DNA from: Rhodoplanes sp963724735
GTDB taxonomy: Bacteria; Pseudomonadota; Alphaproteobacteria; Rhizobiales; Xanthobacteraceae
DNA: 64,000 nucleotides
Assembly (NCBI GenBank): GCA_963724735.1
Contig: CAVRVX010000037.1
Location: 372,001-436,000, forward strand
Reading direction: 5' to 3'
The position numbers and the translations under genes are program-made. The notes beneath the pieces are model-generated. The model saw nothing but the letters and a program-made list of their open reading frames with translations, did not search any database and was not told where the DNA came from. Positions 54,066-62,810 of the stretch are shown here, piece after piece. Each line of letters begins with the position of its first letter. The stretch's first letter is position 1.

Positions 54066-54877
54066 CCGATCCGAAGTCAGCGACGAAGCAGTCCGGCGGC
54101 GCGCCGTTGGCCGGCCAACATGCCGTCGTTACCGGGGCTTCGCGCGGGATCGGCGCCGCCATCGCCGCGACGCTCGCGCGTCTCGGCGCCGACGTCACGC
54201 TGATGGCGCGCAATGAAACCATGCTCGCGGAGCAAGTCGAAAAGCTGAAGGATGCCCACGGCGGCTGCGCGCAGGCGACATCGATCGACGTGACCGACGA
54301 GGCGCGCGTGATCGCCGCCTTCGCCGCAGCGTCCGCCGCCTTCGGGCCGGTGCGAATTCTCGTCAACAATGCCGGGATCGCCGAGGCGGCGCCGTTCGGC
54401 AAGACCGACCGCGCCTTCTGGCAGCGCCTGCTCGATGTCGATCTCACCGGGCCTTATCTGTGCATCCGCCAGGTGATCGGCCCGATGGTGAAGGCCGGAA
54501 GCGGGCGCATCGTCAATGTCGCGTCCACCGCCGGCCATACCGGCTACGCTTATGTCACCGCCTATTGCGCGGCGAAGCATGGATTGATCGGGCTGACACG
54601 GGCGCTTGCGCGCGAGATCGCGCGCAGCGGAGTCACCGTCAACGCCGTCTGCCCCGGCTACACCGAGACCGACATCGTCGCCGCGACGATCGACAACATC
54701 GTCAAAAAGACCGGGCGCACGCGCGAACAGGCCATCGAAGAGCTCGTCGCGCACAATCCGCAAGGACGCCTGATCAAGCCCGCGGAGGTGGCGGAGGCGG
54801 TCGGCTGGCTCTGCCTGCCGGCCGCCGCCTCCGTCAACGGCCAGAGCATCATGGTGGACGGCGGCGAGCTGATGTGA
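54062..54877 (+). CDS. Short-chain dehydrogenase/reductase
   Basis: The 271-residue classical SDR has TGASRGIGAAIAATLARLG (cofactor site), ILVNNAGIAEA, IVNVASTAGHTG (catalytic Ser), and AYVTAYCAAKHGLIGLTRAL (Tyr-x3-Lys). It ends with NGQSIMVDGGELM, as in FabG/BadH-like SDRs. It begins at a GTG overlapping the ligase stop (GTGA), so it is translationally coupled. It probably oxidises or reduces a hydroxyl/keto group on the CoA ester made by the ligase; this is inferred from context. Confidence 0.9.
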   Translation: MTDPKSATKQSGGAPLAGQHAVVTGASRGIGAAIAATLARLGADVTLMARNETMLAEQVEKLKDAHGGCAQATSIDVTDEARVIAAFAAASAAFGPVRILVNNAGIAEAAPFGKTDRAFWQRLLDVDLTGPYLCIRQVIGPMVKAGSGRIVNVASTAGHTGYAYVTAYCAAKHGLIGLTRALAREIARSGVTVNAVCPGYTETDIVAATIDNIVKKTGRTREQAIEELVAHNPQGRLIKPAEVAEAVGWLCLPAAASVNGQSIMVDGGELM

Positions 54878-54944
54878 CGTTCGCGTCACCGCAGATCGCA
54901 AGATAGGCCCGCGCAGAAGAAGCTCGGATCACGGAGCAAAAGCG

Positions 54945-56405
54945 ATGAAGCTGTTCGAACCGCTCGACGTCAAAGGCATGATCCTGCCGAACCGGATCAT
55001 GGTTCCGGCCATGGTGACACGGCTGTCGGGCGAGGACGGCTTCGTCAATCAGCCAATCATCGACCGCTATGTGCGCTATGCGCAGGGCGGGGTCGGGCTG
55101 ATCGTGGTCGAGGCGATGGCGGTGCATCACGCGAAATCAGGCCCGCTGCTGCGCATCAGCGACAACGAATACATATCCGGGCTCGCCGATCTCGTGCGCC
55201 GCATCCACGACGTTTCCGATTCGAAAGTCGTGCCGCAGATCATCCACTTCCTCAAAGTGGCGAAGTCCGGCTGGCGGCAGACCGTCGACATGCTCTCGCT
55301 CGCCGACATCGACCAGATCGTCGAGGAATTCGCCAATGCCGTGGCGCGAGCACGCGAAGCGGGCTTCGACGGCGCCGAGCTGCATTCGGCGCACGCCTAT
55401 ACGCTCGCCTCGTTCGTCTCGCGCGTGAACCCGCGCCGCGACGACTACGGCGGAACGCTCGAAGGCCGCCTGCGCCTGATCGGCCGGGTGATGGAGCGGA
55501 TCGCGCAGAAGGTCGGGACGGATTTTCCGGTCGGCGTGCGCTTTCTCGCCGACGAGTTCATCAAGGACGGCTTCACGGTCAGCGACGCCAAGCTGATCGG
55601 GCTCAGGCTCGCCGAACTCGGCGCGGCCTATCTGTCGCTGTCGGTCGGCGGCAAGTTCGAAGATGCGATCCACCTTCCCGGCCAGGTCCCGTACCCTTAC
55701 ACCGGCTATTCCGGCGACCGGTGCATGCCCGGCGCCTGGTACCCCAAGGCGCCGCACGCGCATTTCTCCGCGGAGATCAAGGCGTATGTGAAGGCGCACG
55801 GCTACGACACGCCGGTCGCGACCACCGGCAAGATTTCCGATCCCGACGACGCCGAAGCGCTCCTCGCCGACGGCAAGGTCGACATCATCGGGATCGCGCG
55901 CGGCCTGCTCGCCGATCCCGACTGGCCGAGCAAGGTGCGCGCGGGCGAGCGCGACCGCATCATCCGCTGCGACTACTGCAATGTGTGCAAGCATCTGGAC
56001 GGCGCCCACATGCGGGTGATCTGCAGCCTGTGGCCGCAAGGCGCGCTGCAGGCGCCGCCCGACGACCGCGCCGCCGGCGCGCCCGAGTGGGGACCCGCAG
56101 GCGCCGAGCTGACGGCGACGATCACCAACACCGGCGCGGTGTTGCTGCGCTGGAAAAAGGCGGCGGGCGCTGCGCGCTATGACGTCCACCGCTGCGACGA
56201 TCTCGGCCAGGTCAGCTTCGAAGACGCGGTCAAGGTCACGCGCTGGGAGGACGAGACCCTGCTCGCCGGCCGGCGCTACCGCTATTACGTGCGCGCCTAT
56301 GCGGCGAGCGGGCAAGGCGGCCCGCCCTCGAACAGCGTGTTCGTCGATCTGCCGGCGTCCCCCTATCTCTCGAACCGGATCGGCGCGCAGCCGGCTTCGG
56401 TGTGA
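54945..56405 (+). CDS. Old Yellow Enzyme-family oxidoreductase with a C-terminal fibronectin-III-like domain
   Basis: The 486-residue protein begins with an OYE FMN TIM barrel (residues 1-335; KLFEPLDVKGMILPNRIMV, EAGFDGAELHSAHAYTLASF, VNPRRDDYGGTLEGRLRL, DIIGIARGLLADPDW). Cysteines 342, 345, 348 and 360 (CDYCNVC plus VICS) resemble the 4Fe-4S ligands of dienoyl-CoA reductase but with one residue less between the second and third. Instead of the usual FAD/NAD(P)H domains, residues 385-475 look like a fibronectin-III fold (ITNTGAVLLRWKKAAGAARYD, YRYYVRAYAASGQGGPPSN). The electron donor is therefore unclear. It follows the SDR by 67 bp. Confidence 0.82.
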   Translation: MKLFEPLDVKGMILPNRIMVPAMVTRLSGEDGFVNQPIIDRYVRYAQGGVGLIVVEAMAVHHAKSGPLLRISDNEYISGLADLVRRIHDVSDSKVVPQIIHFLKVAKSGWRQTVDMLSLADIDQIVEEFANAVARAREAGFDGAELHSAHAYTLASFVSRVNPRRDDYGGTLEGRLRLIGRVMERIAQKVGTDFPVGVRFLADEFIKDGFTVSDAKLIGLRLAELGAAYLSLSVGGKFEDAIHLPGQVPYPYTGYSGDRCMPGAWYPKAPHAHFSAEIKAYVKAHGYDTPVATTGKISDPDDAEALLADGKVDIIGIARGLLADPDWPSKVRAGERDRIIRCDYCNVCKHLDGAHMRVICSLWPQGALQAPPDDRAAGAPEWGPAGAELTATITNTGAVLLRWKKAAGAARYDVHRCDDLGQVSFEDAVKVTRWEDETLLAGRRYRYYVRAYAASGQGGPPSNSVFVDLPASPYLSNRIGAQPASV

Positions 56406-56449
56406 TTGCGCGACGGCTTGGCCGCGCGACAATCGATTCGCGTGAGCTT

Positions 56450-56597
56450 GACCTCTCCCCCGGCGGGGAGAGGTCGGATGACGAGCGAAGCGATGTCATC
56501 CGGGTGAGGGGATACTGGAGAGGTCAGTGTTCCCCTCACCCGGCTCGCTCGTGTTTCGCTCGATGCTCGCCGACCTCTCCCCATCGGGGAGAGGTGA
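56450..56597. repeat. Palindromic intergenic repeat cluster (family A, copy 2)
   Basis: The order of hairpin units is the same as at 17489-17665: GACCTCTCCCC...GGGGAGAGGTC, then GGATGAC...GTCATCC followed by GGGTGAGGGG, and the mirror CCCCTCACCCGG to GACCTCTCCCC...GGGGAGAGG. Loop sequences differ between the copies while the stems are conserved. It lies between the Old Yellow Enzyme gene and the convergent metallo-hydrolase gene and may serve as terminator for both. Confidence 0.75.
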
Positions 56598-56633
56598 AGT
56601 GGATGCTCTTTGAGATTACGAGCAGCTCGAACT

Positions 56634-57491
56634 CTAATGCCCCGGCAGCACCAGGAATTTTGGCTTTGTCGGGAGCGACGCCTTGGACAGCACCAGCGAG
56701 GGCGTTTCGGAGTATTCGACGTCGTAGTCGCTGCGCACGCGGTCGAGAAAGCGGTTGAGCGTGTAGGCGCTGAAATAGTGCATGGGGATCATCAGCGGCG
56801 CCTTGAGCGCCTGGACGACCCCCAGCATGCCCTCGACATCGAGCGTGTAGGTTCCGTCCACCGGGACGAGCACAACATCGACGCGGCCGATCTCGTCGAG
56901 CTGCTGCTGCGTCAGCGTGTGATGCAGGTGGCCAAGATGGGCGATGCACAGCGCGCCGACCTCGAAAATGAAGATCGAATTGCCGTGGCGCTCGGTGCCG
57001 TCGCCGTCCCAGGTCCGGATATTGGTGGCGACGCTGCGCACCCGCACGTCGCCGAAGGTGTGATCGTGCGCGGCCGGCTTGCCGTCGTCGCTCCAGCCGC
57101 GCAGCACAAGCTTGATGCCGGGATCCGGGTTGAGGCTGTAGTGGGTCGAATGCGCCTTGTTCATGGTGGCGATGTCGGGCGTGAGCGGCGGCCGGACATA
57201 GTCGTTGTAGTCGGTGGCGATGCGCACCAGCCGCGGGCTCTCGATCAGGAAGGTCGAATGGCCGACATAGGTGATGCGGACCTGATCGGCGGCGAGCGCG
57301 GCCGGTCGGAAGGCGGCGGGCGCGATGAACGCTGGCGCGGACGAGACGAGGCCCGGGCAGGATTCCGTCATCTCCGGCTTCGGCGCGGGCGGCGTCGGCG
57401 CCGACGGCTGCGCGGCAGCGTGCGCAATCCAGGCGAGCGCCAGGCTGGCGATGGCAACGCACCAGATCAGCAGGCGAAACACGGGCGTCAT
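56634..57491 (-). CDS. Exported metallo-beta-lactamase-fold hydrolase
   Basis: The 285-residue protein has a signal peptide (LLIWCVAIASLALAWIAHAAA) and an MBL fold of the UlaG/Lactamase_B_2 type: ITYVGHSTFLIES at the start, HTFGDVRVRSVAT, CIAHLGHLHHTLTQQQ, VVLVPVDGTYTLD and LMIPMHYF near the end. The first His motif is not the classical HxHxDH but follows the UlaG-like variant. The function is unknown; relatives hydrolyse lactones or phosphoesters. The ATG at 57491 is chosen at the signal peptide; an open frame extends to 57563. Confidence 0.82.
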   Translation of the reverse strand: MTPVFRLLIWCVAIASLALAWIAHAAAQPSAPTPPAPKPEMTESCPGLVSSAPAFIAPAAFRPAALAADQVRITYVGHSTFLIESPRLVRIATDYNDYVRPPLTPDIATMNKAHSTHYSLNPDPGIKLVLRGWSDDGKPAAHDHTFGDVRVRSVATNIRTWDGDGTERHGNSIFIFEVGALCIAHLGHLHHTLTQQQLDEIGRVDVVLVPVDGTYTLDVEGMLGVVQALKAPLMIPMHYFSAYTLNRFLDRVRSDYDVEYSETPSLVLSKASLPTKPKFLVLPGH

Positions 57492-57672
57492 GAGCGCTCC
57501 GGCCGTTCGTCGCCTGCACCATAGCGCAACGGCGGCGGCGGCGCGTGACCACCACAAACACAAATCGATGATCGCTCAGTTGATGACCGCGTTCTCAATC
57601 AGCGACGCGTCAGTTGACCCGCGGTTAGTTCGGGTCACTCCGTCGTCATGCGCTGCGTAAGCGGAGCACGCG

Positions 57673-58542
57673 TCAGCGCGGTTCGACGATGAGGCCGCGC
57701 TGGGTCACCACCACCCAACGGCCGTCCTGCTTGCGGATCGCCTCCACGCGGCCGAGTCCCGGCAGCATGTCGCCCGGCTCGACCTCGATGATGCCGTCGC
57801 GTCCTTCGATCAGCGCAATGCCGTGGCGCACCTGATAGAGCCCCCACCCGCTGACGATGCCCGGTTTCTTGGGGTCGCCGATCGAGCCGGTCACGTCCGC
57901 CGCGGCGGCGGCGCTGGCCTGCGCCGACTGCGTGCGTCGTTCCAGCCGCTCGATCGCCTCGGTGATCTTGGCGAGCTTGGTCGCGGGCTCCGCCTGCGCC
58001 CGCTCGCTCCGGTCGAGCCGCTCGGCGATGCGGGCGGTGCGCGCATGCACGTCCTGCGCCGATGTGTCCACGCTCGCGCGCAGCGCGCCGAGTTCGATGC
58101 CCATCCGCTCGAGCGCCAGCTTCATGCTCGACACTTGCTCGCTCCCCGGCGCGCTCAACCCCGCGGTCGCCAAGGATCCGGCCAGCGCCCCCAGCGCTGC
58201 GGCGAAGGCGACCGTGAGGCCGAGCGCCAAGAGCCGCTTGAGCCGGAAAGACCGCACCGGCGTCGTGCCGAAGGGGGGCATGCCCGTGCCATGCCAGAGG
58301 TTGTCCGCAACAAAGGCTGGTACCTTGATGATGGTCGCGGTGTCGACGCCTTCATGTCCGCCGTCCACCTCGCCGTCGTGTCCTGTTCCCGACGTATCGT
58401 CCGCCTCGATGCGCGCCGTGCCCGCGCGGGACGGCAACGCCGCGTCCGGCGCTGCAAGCGTCCCGTTCTCGTCATGGGAAGGCCCGAGATCAAGCTCGTC
58501 CTGGCCGGCGTCGATGTTCGGATTGCTCTTGCGCTTGCCCAT
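57673..58542 (-). CDS. Single-span membrane protein with a coiled coil, unknown function
   Basis: The 289-residue protein starts with an acidic, flexible cytoplasmic region (1-100). One membrane helix follows (LLALGLTVAFAAALGALAGSLA, about 105-127). A coiled-coil-like stretch (LALERMGIELGALRASVD, RIAERLDRSERAQAEPATK; about 138-205) leads to a C-terminal compact domain (GWGLYQVRHGIALIEGRDG, EVEPGDMLPGLGRVEAI). The C-terminal domain resembles those in envelope-associated proteins of Hyphomicrobiales, but I do not know a function. It is a single gene, 130 bp upstream of none on its strand. Confidence 0.75.
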   Translation of the reverse strand: MGKRKSNPNIDAGQDELDLGPSHDENGTLAAPDAALPSRAGTARIEADDTSGTGHDGEVDGGHEGVDTATIIKVPAFVADNLWHGTGMPPFGTTPVRSFRLKRLLALGLTVAFAAALGALAGSLATAGLSAPGSEQVSSMKLALERMGIELGALRASVDTSAQDVHARTARIAERLDRSERAQAEPATKLAKITEAIERLERRTQSAQASAAAAADVTGSIGDPKKPGIVSGWGLYQVRHGIALIEGRDGIIEVEPGDMLPGLGRVEAIRKQDGRWVVVTQRGLIVEPR

Positions 58543-58815
58543 GGCCTGCTCCGATCAGGGCGCTCTTCCGGCGCGCGAATCGCCGCGCCAGGAAGAAGCT
58601 CTTGACGGAACGCGCGGCTCCCCAGCCGCCCGATCCGTTCACCGATCGGTAACCAATATTGCTTACCAATTCGTTACTTCTGGCCAGGAGGCGCGGCCTG
58701 CGGCCACACCTGCACCCCTGGGGCAGCCTGTCAATCGTTCCCCGGGTTTCGCTACGCTCCACCCTGGCTACTTGCTTCGGCGCGCGCCCGTGCGTACCGC
58801 AACGGCCCATGCCGA

Positions 58816-59877
58816 TCAGAACAAGGTGCCAAATAATTTGCTCGCCAACGAACCATCGTTGTCGACCCAGGGGATCGGCGGCAGTTGCGGCAGGTGCGAT
58901 GCATACGGCAGCACTTTTGCGAGCGGTATCACCGTGCCCGGAAACCGTGCGAGGAAGACCTTATGCATTCCGCCGTCCAGTCCGCTGTAGATTGGGGCGG
59001 CTGACACGTCGTCTGTGAGCAATTGCGCGTATTCGATCTCGTCGGAGCGTTGTTTCTTCAGGGCCGGCCGAGCGATTTTCGGATTCACGACAAAGGCGGG
59101 GCATTTACCGGCGGGATCGAACACAAGAGGATTCGGCGAATTAGGCGGAGGCTGCGCATCGAATACATAGCGGCGATTACACACATTTACCTTGGGTTCG
59201 AGACGCGTCGCCTCGAAGTGATCGTTGCCGATCTTGAGCATCTTCCAGAAGGCCAAGTGCGGATGGGTTCGATGCCGCGCCAGATTCTCCGGCGTCAAGC
59301 GGAACGGATAGGCCTGGACCTGGAATGACGGCCGGCCGGCCAGTGAGTCGCGCGCCAGCGAATAGATCTCGCTTATCTGTTCGTCGGTCATGGCATAGCA
59401 ACCGCTCGACGAACAGTCGCCGTGGATCATGAGCAAGCTGCCGTCGCGGTTGTTCGCTTTGTCGAAGCCGTTGGGGAAGCCGGTGTTGATCGCAAGATAG
59501 AAGTTGGAATTGGGATTCATCAACTCGGGCGTAATTGCATAGAACCCCTCCGGAGCCTGACGGTCGCCCTCGTGCAACTTCGGCCCGAGATCGCCGGACC
59601 ACCGACAGATCGGAAAGATCTTGAGGAGCTGGAAACGGCCGGTTAAGTCCTGCTTCCAGACTTCGAGTTCCGCCTCTTCCTTGAAAATGCGCACAAGGAT
59701 CGGCGAATGTTTGGGCATTTTCTTTTGCCGGAGCAGCGAGAGCAGCTCGGGCGGCAACTCCTTTGTCGCCTTGGTCGGCAACTGATTGCTGTCTTTGCCG
59801 AGGCACCCGATCGGCGTTAACGCCGCGGCAAGAGCCGCCGTCAGCACAAGCGCGCGGACGACCGCGGCGCAGATCAT
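58816..59877 (-). CDS. L,D-transpeptidase of the YafK/ErfK type
   Basis: The 353-residue protein has an N-terminal signal (ALVLTAALAAALTPIGC, possibly a lipoprotein). The YkuD-like catalytic domain spans about residues 50-200, with PILVRIFKEEAELEVWKQ, HEGDRQAPEGFYAITPELM, and the catalytic IHGDCSSSGCYAMTD (His and Cys). A C-terminal region of about 140 residues has no known motif. YafK-type enzymes cleave or form L,D links to peptidoglycan, including lipoprotein attachment. The ATG at 59877 follows a GGGGGG site; the frame extends back to 60108. Confidence 0.85.
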   Translation of the reverse strand: MICAAVVRALVLTAALAAALTPIGCLGKDSNQLPTKATKELPPELLSLLRQKKMPKHSPILVRIFKEEAELEVWKQDLTGRFQLLKIFPICRWSGDLGPKLHEGDRQAPEGFYAITPELMNPNSNFYLAINTGFPNGFDKANNRDGSLLMIHGDCSSSGCYAMTDEQISEIYSLARDSLAGRPSFQVQAYPFRLTPENLARHRTHPHLAFWKMLKIGNDHFEATRLEPKVNVCNRRYVFDAQPPPNSPNPLVFDPAGKCPAFVVNPKIARPALKKQRSDEIEYAQLLTDDVSAAPIYSGLDGGMHKVFLARFPGTVIPLAKVLPYASHLPQLPPIPWVDNDGSLASKLFGTLF

Positions 59878-60160
59878 TGCTATGCCCCCCGACGTGGAAC
59901 CTTTCCTATCCGAATGCCGGTAGCCGGTGGCTTTCGTAAGGCAAACCCAGACCAGAGTTCTTCTCAAGATTTGCATTGAGCAAATCGCGCCGCCCGCGCC
60001 ATTATGAGACGACCAATGGTCATGCGATCGAGAGCGCCTGACGGGAGGAATGCGTCCAGACGCGCGATAAACGATCGCGTTTTCACGCCAACGCTTCTCG
60101 ATTTTCACTGCGCTGGACGCGTGCCGGGCGACTAGACGATCGAGTTAGGATGTCGGCTAA

Positions 60161-60246
60161 GTAGCCCGGATGGAGCGCAGCGCAATCCGGGATTTACCCG
60201 CACCGGAGATGAAGACCCGGATTGCGCTGCGCTCCATCCGGGCTAC
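60161..60246. repeat. Perfect inverted repeat (family B)
   Basis: Two 31-bp arms (60161-60191 and 60216-60246) are exact reverse complements around a 24-base loop. Each arm starts GTAGCCCGGATGGAGCGCAG. It is the same class as the intergenic palindromes found in many alphaproteobacteria. It is followed by about 130 bp without a gene and then the decayed DUF5677-like gene. Confidence 0.9.
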
Positions 60247-60374
60247 GCTTGCTCACGGCGACTGTGGTCGAATACTTGCCGCATTTGCAGGCTCGCGTCG
60301 GGCTGCTGGCGAATTTTTCCAGGATGCGGGTAGAGTACTGAAACGAACCGCGCGGAGTTCGAACCGCGACCGCG

Positions 60375-61141
60375 ATGACGGATGTGGACAAGAAAGAGAC
60401 CTGGTTCGCGTACGCCCAGAAGCTTCACGATCTCGGAGTGATGCTATACGGCGAAGCGGACCTGATCGAGAGCGAGCTAGGCGCCGCCGACCCCAAGGTC
60501 ATCGCGCTCACGCTCCTGTGCCGTACCATGTCGCATGTCGAAGGCGTAGTAGCAATGATCGATCGTGGGCTCATAGTAGAGGCGCGCACGCTCACGCGCT
60601 GCTGCTACGAGAGCCTTAATCTGGATCGACGGCCTTGCGAAAGAGAGCGTCGAGTTCGTCAAGAAGATCACAGATAACGACTACGCATACAAGAAGCTGC
60701 GCGGCAAGGTCCTGCTCGAATGGGCCGCCAAGCAAGATACCAAGCCCGCCTTCGAAGAGAAGCTGCAAGCCTACCTGGAGGAGATCAAGACGACGCAGCC
60801 CAAGGCGAAGCCCATCAGCTTCAAGACGACTGCCGACGCTGGGGTGCACCTCTGACGCCGCGCACCCATCCGCCGAGTCACTTAGCCGGTACATCACCCG
60901 CAACAAGGTGTCGGAGGAGGAGTCCGTCCTAACCGTGAATGCGCTACCTGAGCCCGAGTACGCGGAGGTGCTCCAAACGCTTGAATTCGCGTGCAGTGCC
61001 CTGCTCGGAATTTGCGTGGGCGCGAACCAAATCATTGGCGGACTGCCGTCGGGCAAGAAGCTGGAACCGATGTTCGAGGAGTTTTTGGCGCTTCGGAAGG
61101 GCAACGTCGGGCCCGCGAAAGATGACTTTTCCGAAGCATAA
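60375..61141 (+). pseudogene. DUF5677-like gene, broken by a frameshift and a small deletion
   Basis: The start at 60375 reads TDVDKKETWFAYAQKLHDLG and LIVEARTLTRCCYESL. Near 60620 an extra A shifts the frame; the continuation WIDGLAKESVEFVKKITDND, YKKLRGKVLLEWAAKQD is in another frame until a stop at 60853-60855. A third frame then gives AAHPSAESLSRYITRNKVSE and ends FLALRKGNVGPAKDDFSEA at 61141. Some bases are missing before AAHPS. The helical pattern is like DUF5677, proteins of unknown role with some HEPN/abortive-infection resemblance. It is probably non-functional as written. Confidence 0.65.
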
Positions 61142-61176
61142 ATCACGTGACAGCGAGGTTATCCTTAATTAGCCAT

Positions 61177-61278
61177 TAGCCCGTAGCCCGTAGCCCGTAG
61201 GATGGGTTGAGCCTTGCGAAACCTATCGCTTGGCCGCGGATCAGAAGATGGGTTTCGCTGCGCTCAACCCATCCTACG
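61177..61278. repeat. Inverted repeat with a tandem TAGCCCG tract (family C)
   Basis: TAGCCCG is repeated three times at 61177-61197. CGTAGGATGGGTTGAGC (61196-61212) and GCTCAACCCATCCTACG (61262-61278) are exact reverse complements around a 49-base loop, whose ends (GCGAAACC, GGTTTCGC) also pair. It differs in sequence from families A and B. Confidence 0.85.
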
Positions 61279-61323
61279 ACTTGGCGTCCGCTCACGCCAC
61301 GCACGCGCCTCGCGACTTCCGAC

Positions 61324-61650
61324 TCACATTCGTTCGCCGGGCAAAAGGCTCGCTTGCTTCACCCAGGCGGCGAGCTGAGCTTCGTCGAGTTGGTCGTCCT
61401 CGTGGATGTCGAGGTAGCGCACGTCCTTGTGCTTGGACGCAGCCGGAGGCAGAGGACGCAGCGACGCGTCGCAGAAGAAAGCCACTTTGACGTACTTCGT
61501 GAAGCAATGGACGCCGAGGAGCCAGCCCTGGCCCTCAACGCCTTAGAAGGACGAGTTCCATTTGACCGCCTTGCGCACGCCGGGAACGACGCGCACGATG
61601 AGCGCGTCGGGGCGGCGCCCGACCCCGCTTTTCCAGCCCGGCACCGCCGG
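61324..61650 (-). pseudogene. DUF1801-family gene remnant with a nonsense codon
   Basis: On the minus strand RPDALIVRVVPGVRKAVKWNSSF is followed by a TAA where a Tyr codon is expected. The frame then continues GVEGQGWLLGVHCFTKYVKV, SKHKDVRYLDIHEDDQLD and AAWVKQASLLPGERM, ending at 61324. This is the DUF1801 pattern (YdhG-like, beta-alpha fold, role unknown). The N-terminal 30-40 residues are missing. The change TAC to TAA would explain the stop. Confidence 0.7.
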
Positions 61651-61675
61651 CTGCCCCCCTTCCAGGCGGGGGCCG

Positions 61676-62674
61676 CTATAGCAACCCGTTTTCCTGCGCG
61701 AGGTCCTTGAGCGAGGTTTCCGGGCGCGCGCCCAGATGCTGGATCACCTCCGCGGCGGCGAGCGCGCCGAGCCGCGCCGCTTCCTCGGTCGCGCGCTCAC
61801 GGGCCAGTCCGAACAGGAAGCCGGCGGCGAACAGGTCGCCCGCGCCGGTGGTGTCGACCACCCGCTCGACCGGGATGGCATGCACCGCGCGCGTCGTCTC
61901 GCGATCCACGACGATGCACCCTTTTTCGCTGCGGGTGACCACCGCAAGCCGCGCATCCTCGCGCAGGGCCCCGACCGCCGTGTCGAAATCGGCGGTTTCG
62001 TAGAGCGCATGCAGCTCCGCCTCGTTGGCGAACAGAAGGTCGACCGTGCCCGAGCGAACGAGGTCGAGGAATTCGGCGCGCCAGCGGTCGACGCAAAACG
62101 AATCCGACAGCGTGAGCGCGACCAGGCGGCCGGCGTCATGGGCGATCTTGGCCGCCTTGATGAACGCGTCCTTGGCGTTGTTCGGGTCCCACAGATAGCC
62201 TTCGAGATAGGTGATCGCGGCGGCGGCGACCGCCTGCGGATCGATGTCGCTCGGATGCAGATCCTGCGCCGCTCCCAGATAGGTGTTGAGCGTGCGCTCC
62301 CCGTCCGGCGTCACGACGATGTAGCAGCGCCCGGTGGAGCAGCCGTCGATCGCCGGCGGCGTATCGAAGGCGACGCCCGCGGCCCGGATGTCGTGGGTGA
62401 AGATGCGGCCGAGCGCATCGTTCTTGACTTTGCCGACGAAGGCCGCGCGCGCTCCGAAGCTTGCGATCCCGACGATCGTGTTCGCGGCCGACCCGCCGGA
62501 GATCTCGACGGTCGGTCCCATCGCCTCATAGAGCCTTTCGGCATGCGTTTCGTCGATCAGCGCCATGCCGCCTTTGTGCATCTTGTGGCGGATGAGGAAA
62601 TCGTCTTCGGCGCGGGCGATGACGTCGACGATCGCGTTGCCGATGCCGAGCACGTCGAAACGGAGAGCGGTCAT
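61676..62674 (-). CDS. PfkB-family sugar or nucleoside kinase (adenosine kinase-like)
   Basis: The 332-residue ribokinase-fold protein has the first PfkB signature EISGGSAANTIVGIASFGAR, GYLWDPNNAKDAF and FANEAELHALYETAD, and the second signature VVDTTGAGDLFAAGFLFGLA with the catalytic Asp in GAGD. It resembles the adenosine kinase-like PfkB proteins common near trpS in Hyphomicrobiales. The substrate could be adenosine or a sugar. I chose the ATG at 62674; an open frame extends to 62746. It diverges from trpS. Confidence 0.9.
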   Translation of the reverse strand: MTALRFDVLGIGNAIVDVIARAEDDFLIRHKMHKGGMALIDETHAERLYEAMGPTVEISGGSAANTIVGIASFGARAAFVGKVKNDALGRIFTHDIRAAGVAFDTPPAIDGCSTGRCYIVVTPDGERTLNTYLGAAQDLHPSDIDPQAVAAAAITYLEGYLWDPNNAKDAFIKAAKIAHDAGRLVALTLSDSFCVDRWRAEFLDLVRSGTVDLLFANEAELHALYETADFDTAVGALREDARLAVVTRSEKGCIVVDRETTRAVHAIPVERVVDTTGAGDLFAAGFLFGLARERATEEAARLGALAAAEVIQHLGARPETSLKDLAQENGLL

Positions 62675-62810
62675 GACGGGACTTGCAAATGAGACGGATG
62701 GGGCCGAAGCCGGACGCCGCGCACTATAGCGGCGCGGAGCGCGCATTCAACGCCCCTTGCAGGCCGCTGCGGGCCATGGCATGCACGCGCGCGCAGGCAG
62801 GGAGCGGCGC

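Noticed and set aside
51483..56405. Direct naming of the cluster as badR/aliA/badH
   Set aside because: The ligase is closer in motif style to EntE/DhbE, and the Old Yellow Enzyme is not part of the known cyclohexanecarboxylate cluster, so symbols would overstate the case.
60161..61278. CRISPR-like array from the repeated TAGCCCG and inverted repeats
   Set aside because: The units are 7 bp without spacers, and the larger repeats are single inverted pairs of different sequence; no cas gene is present.
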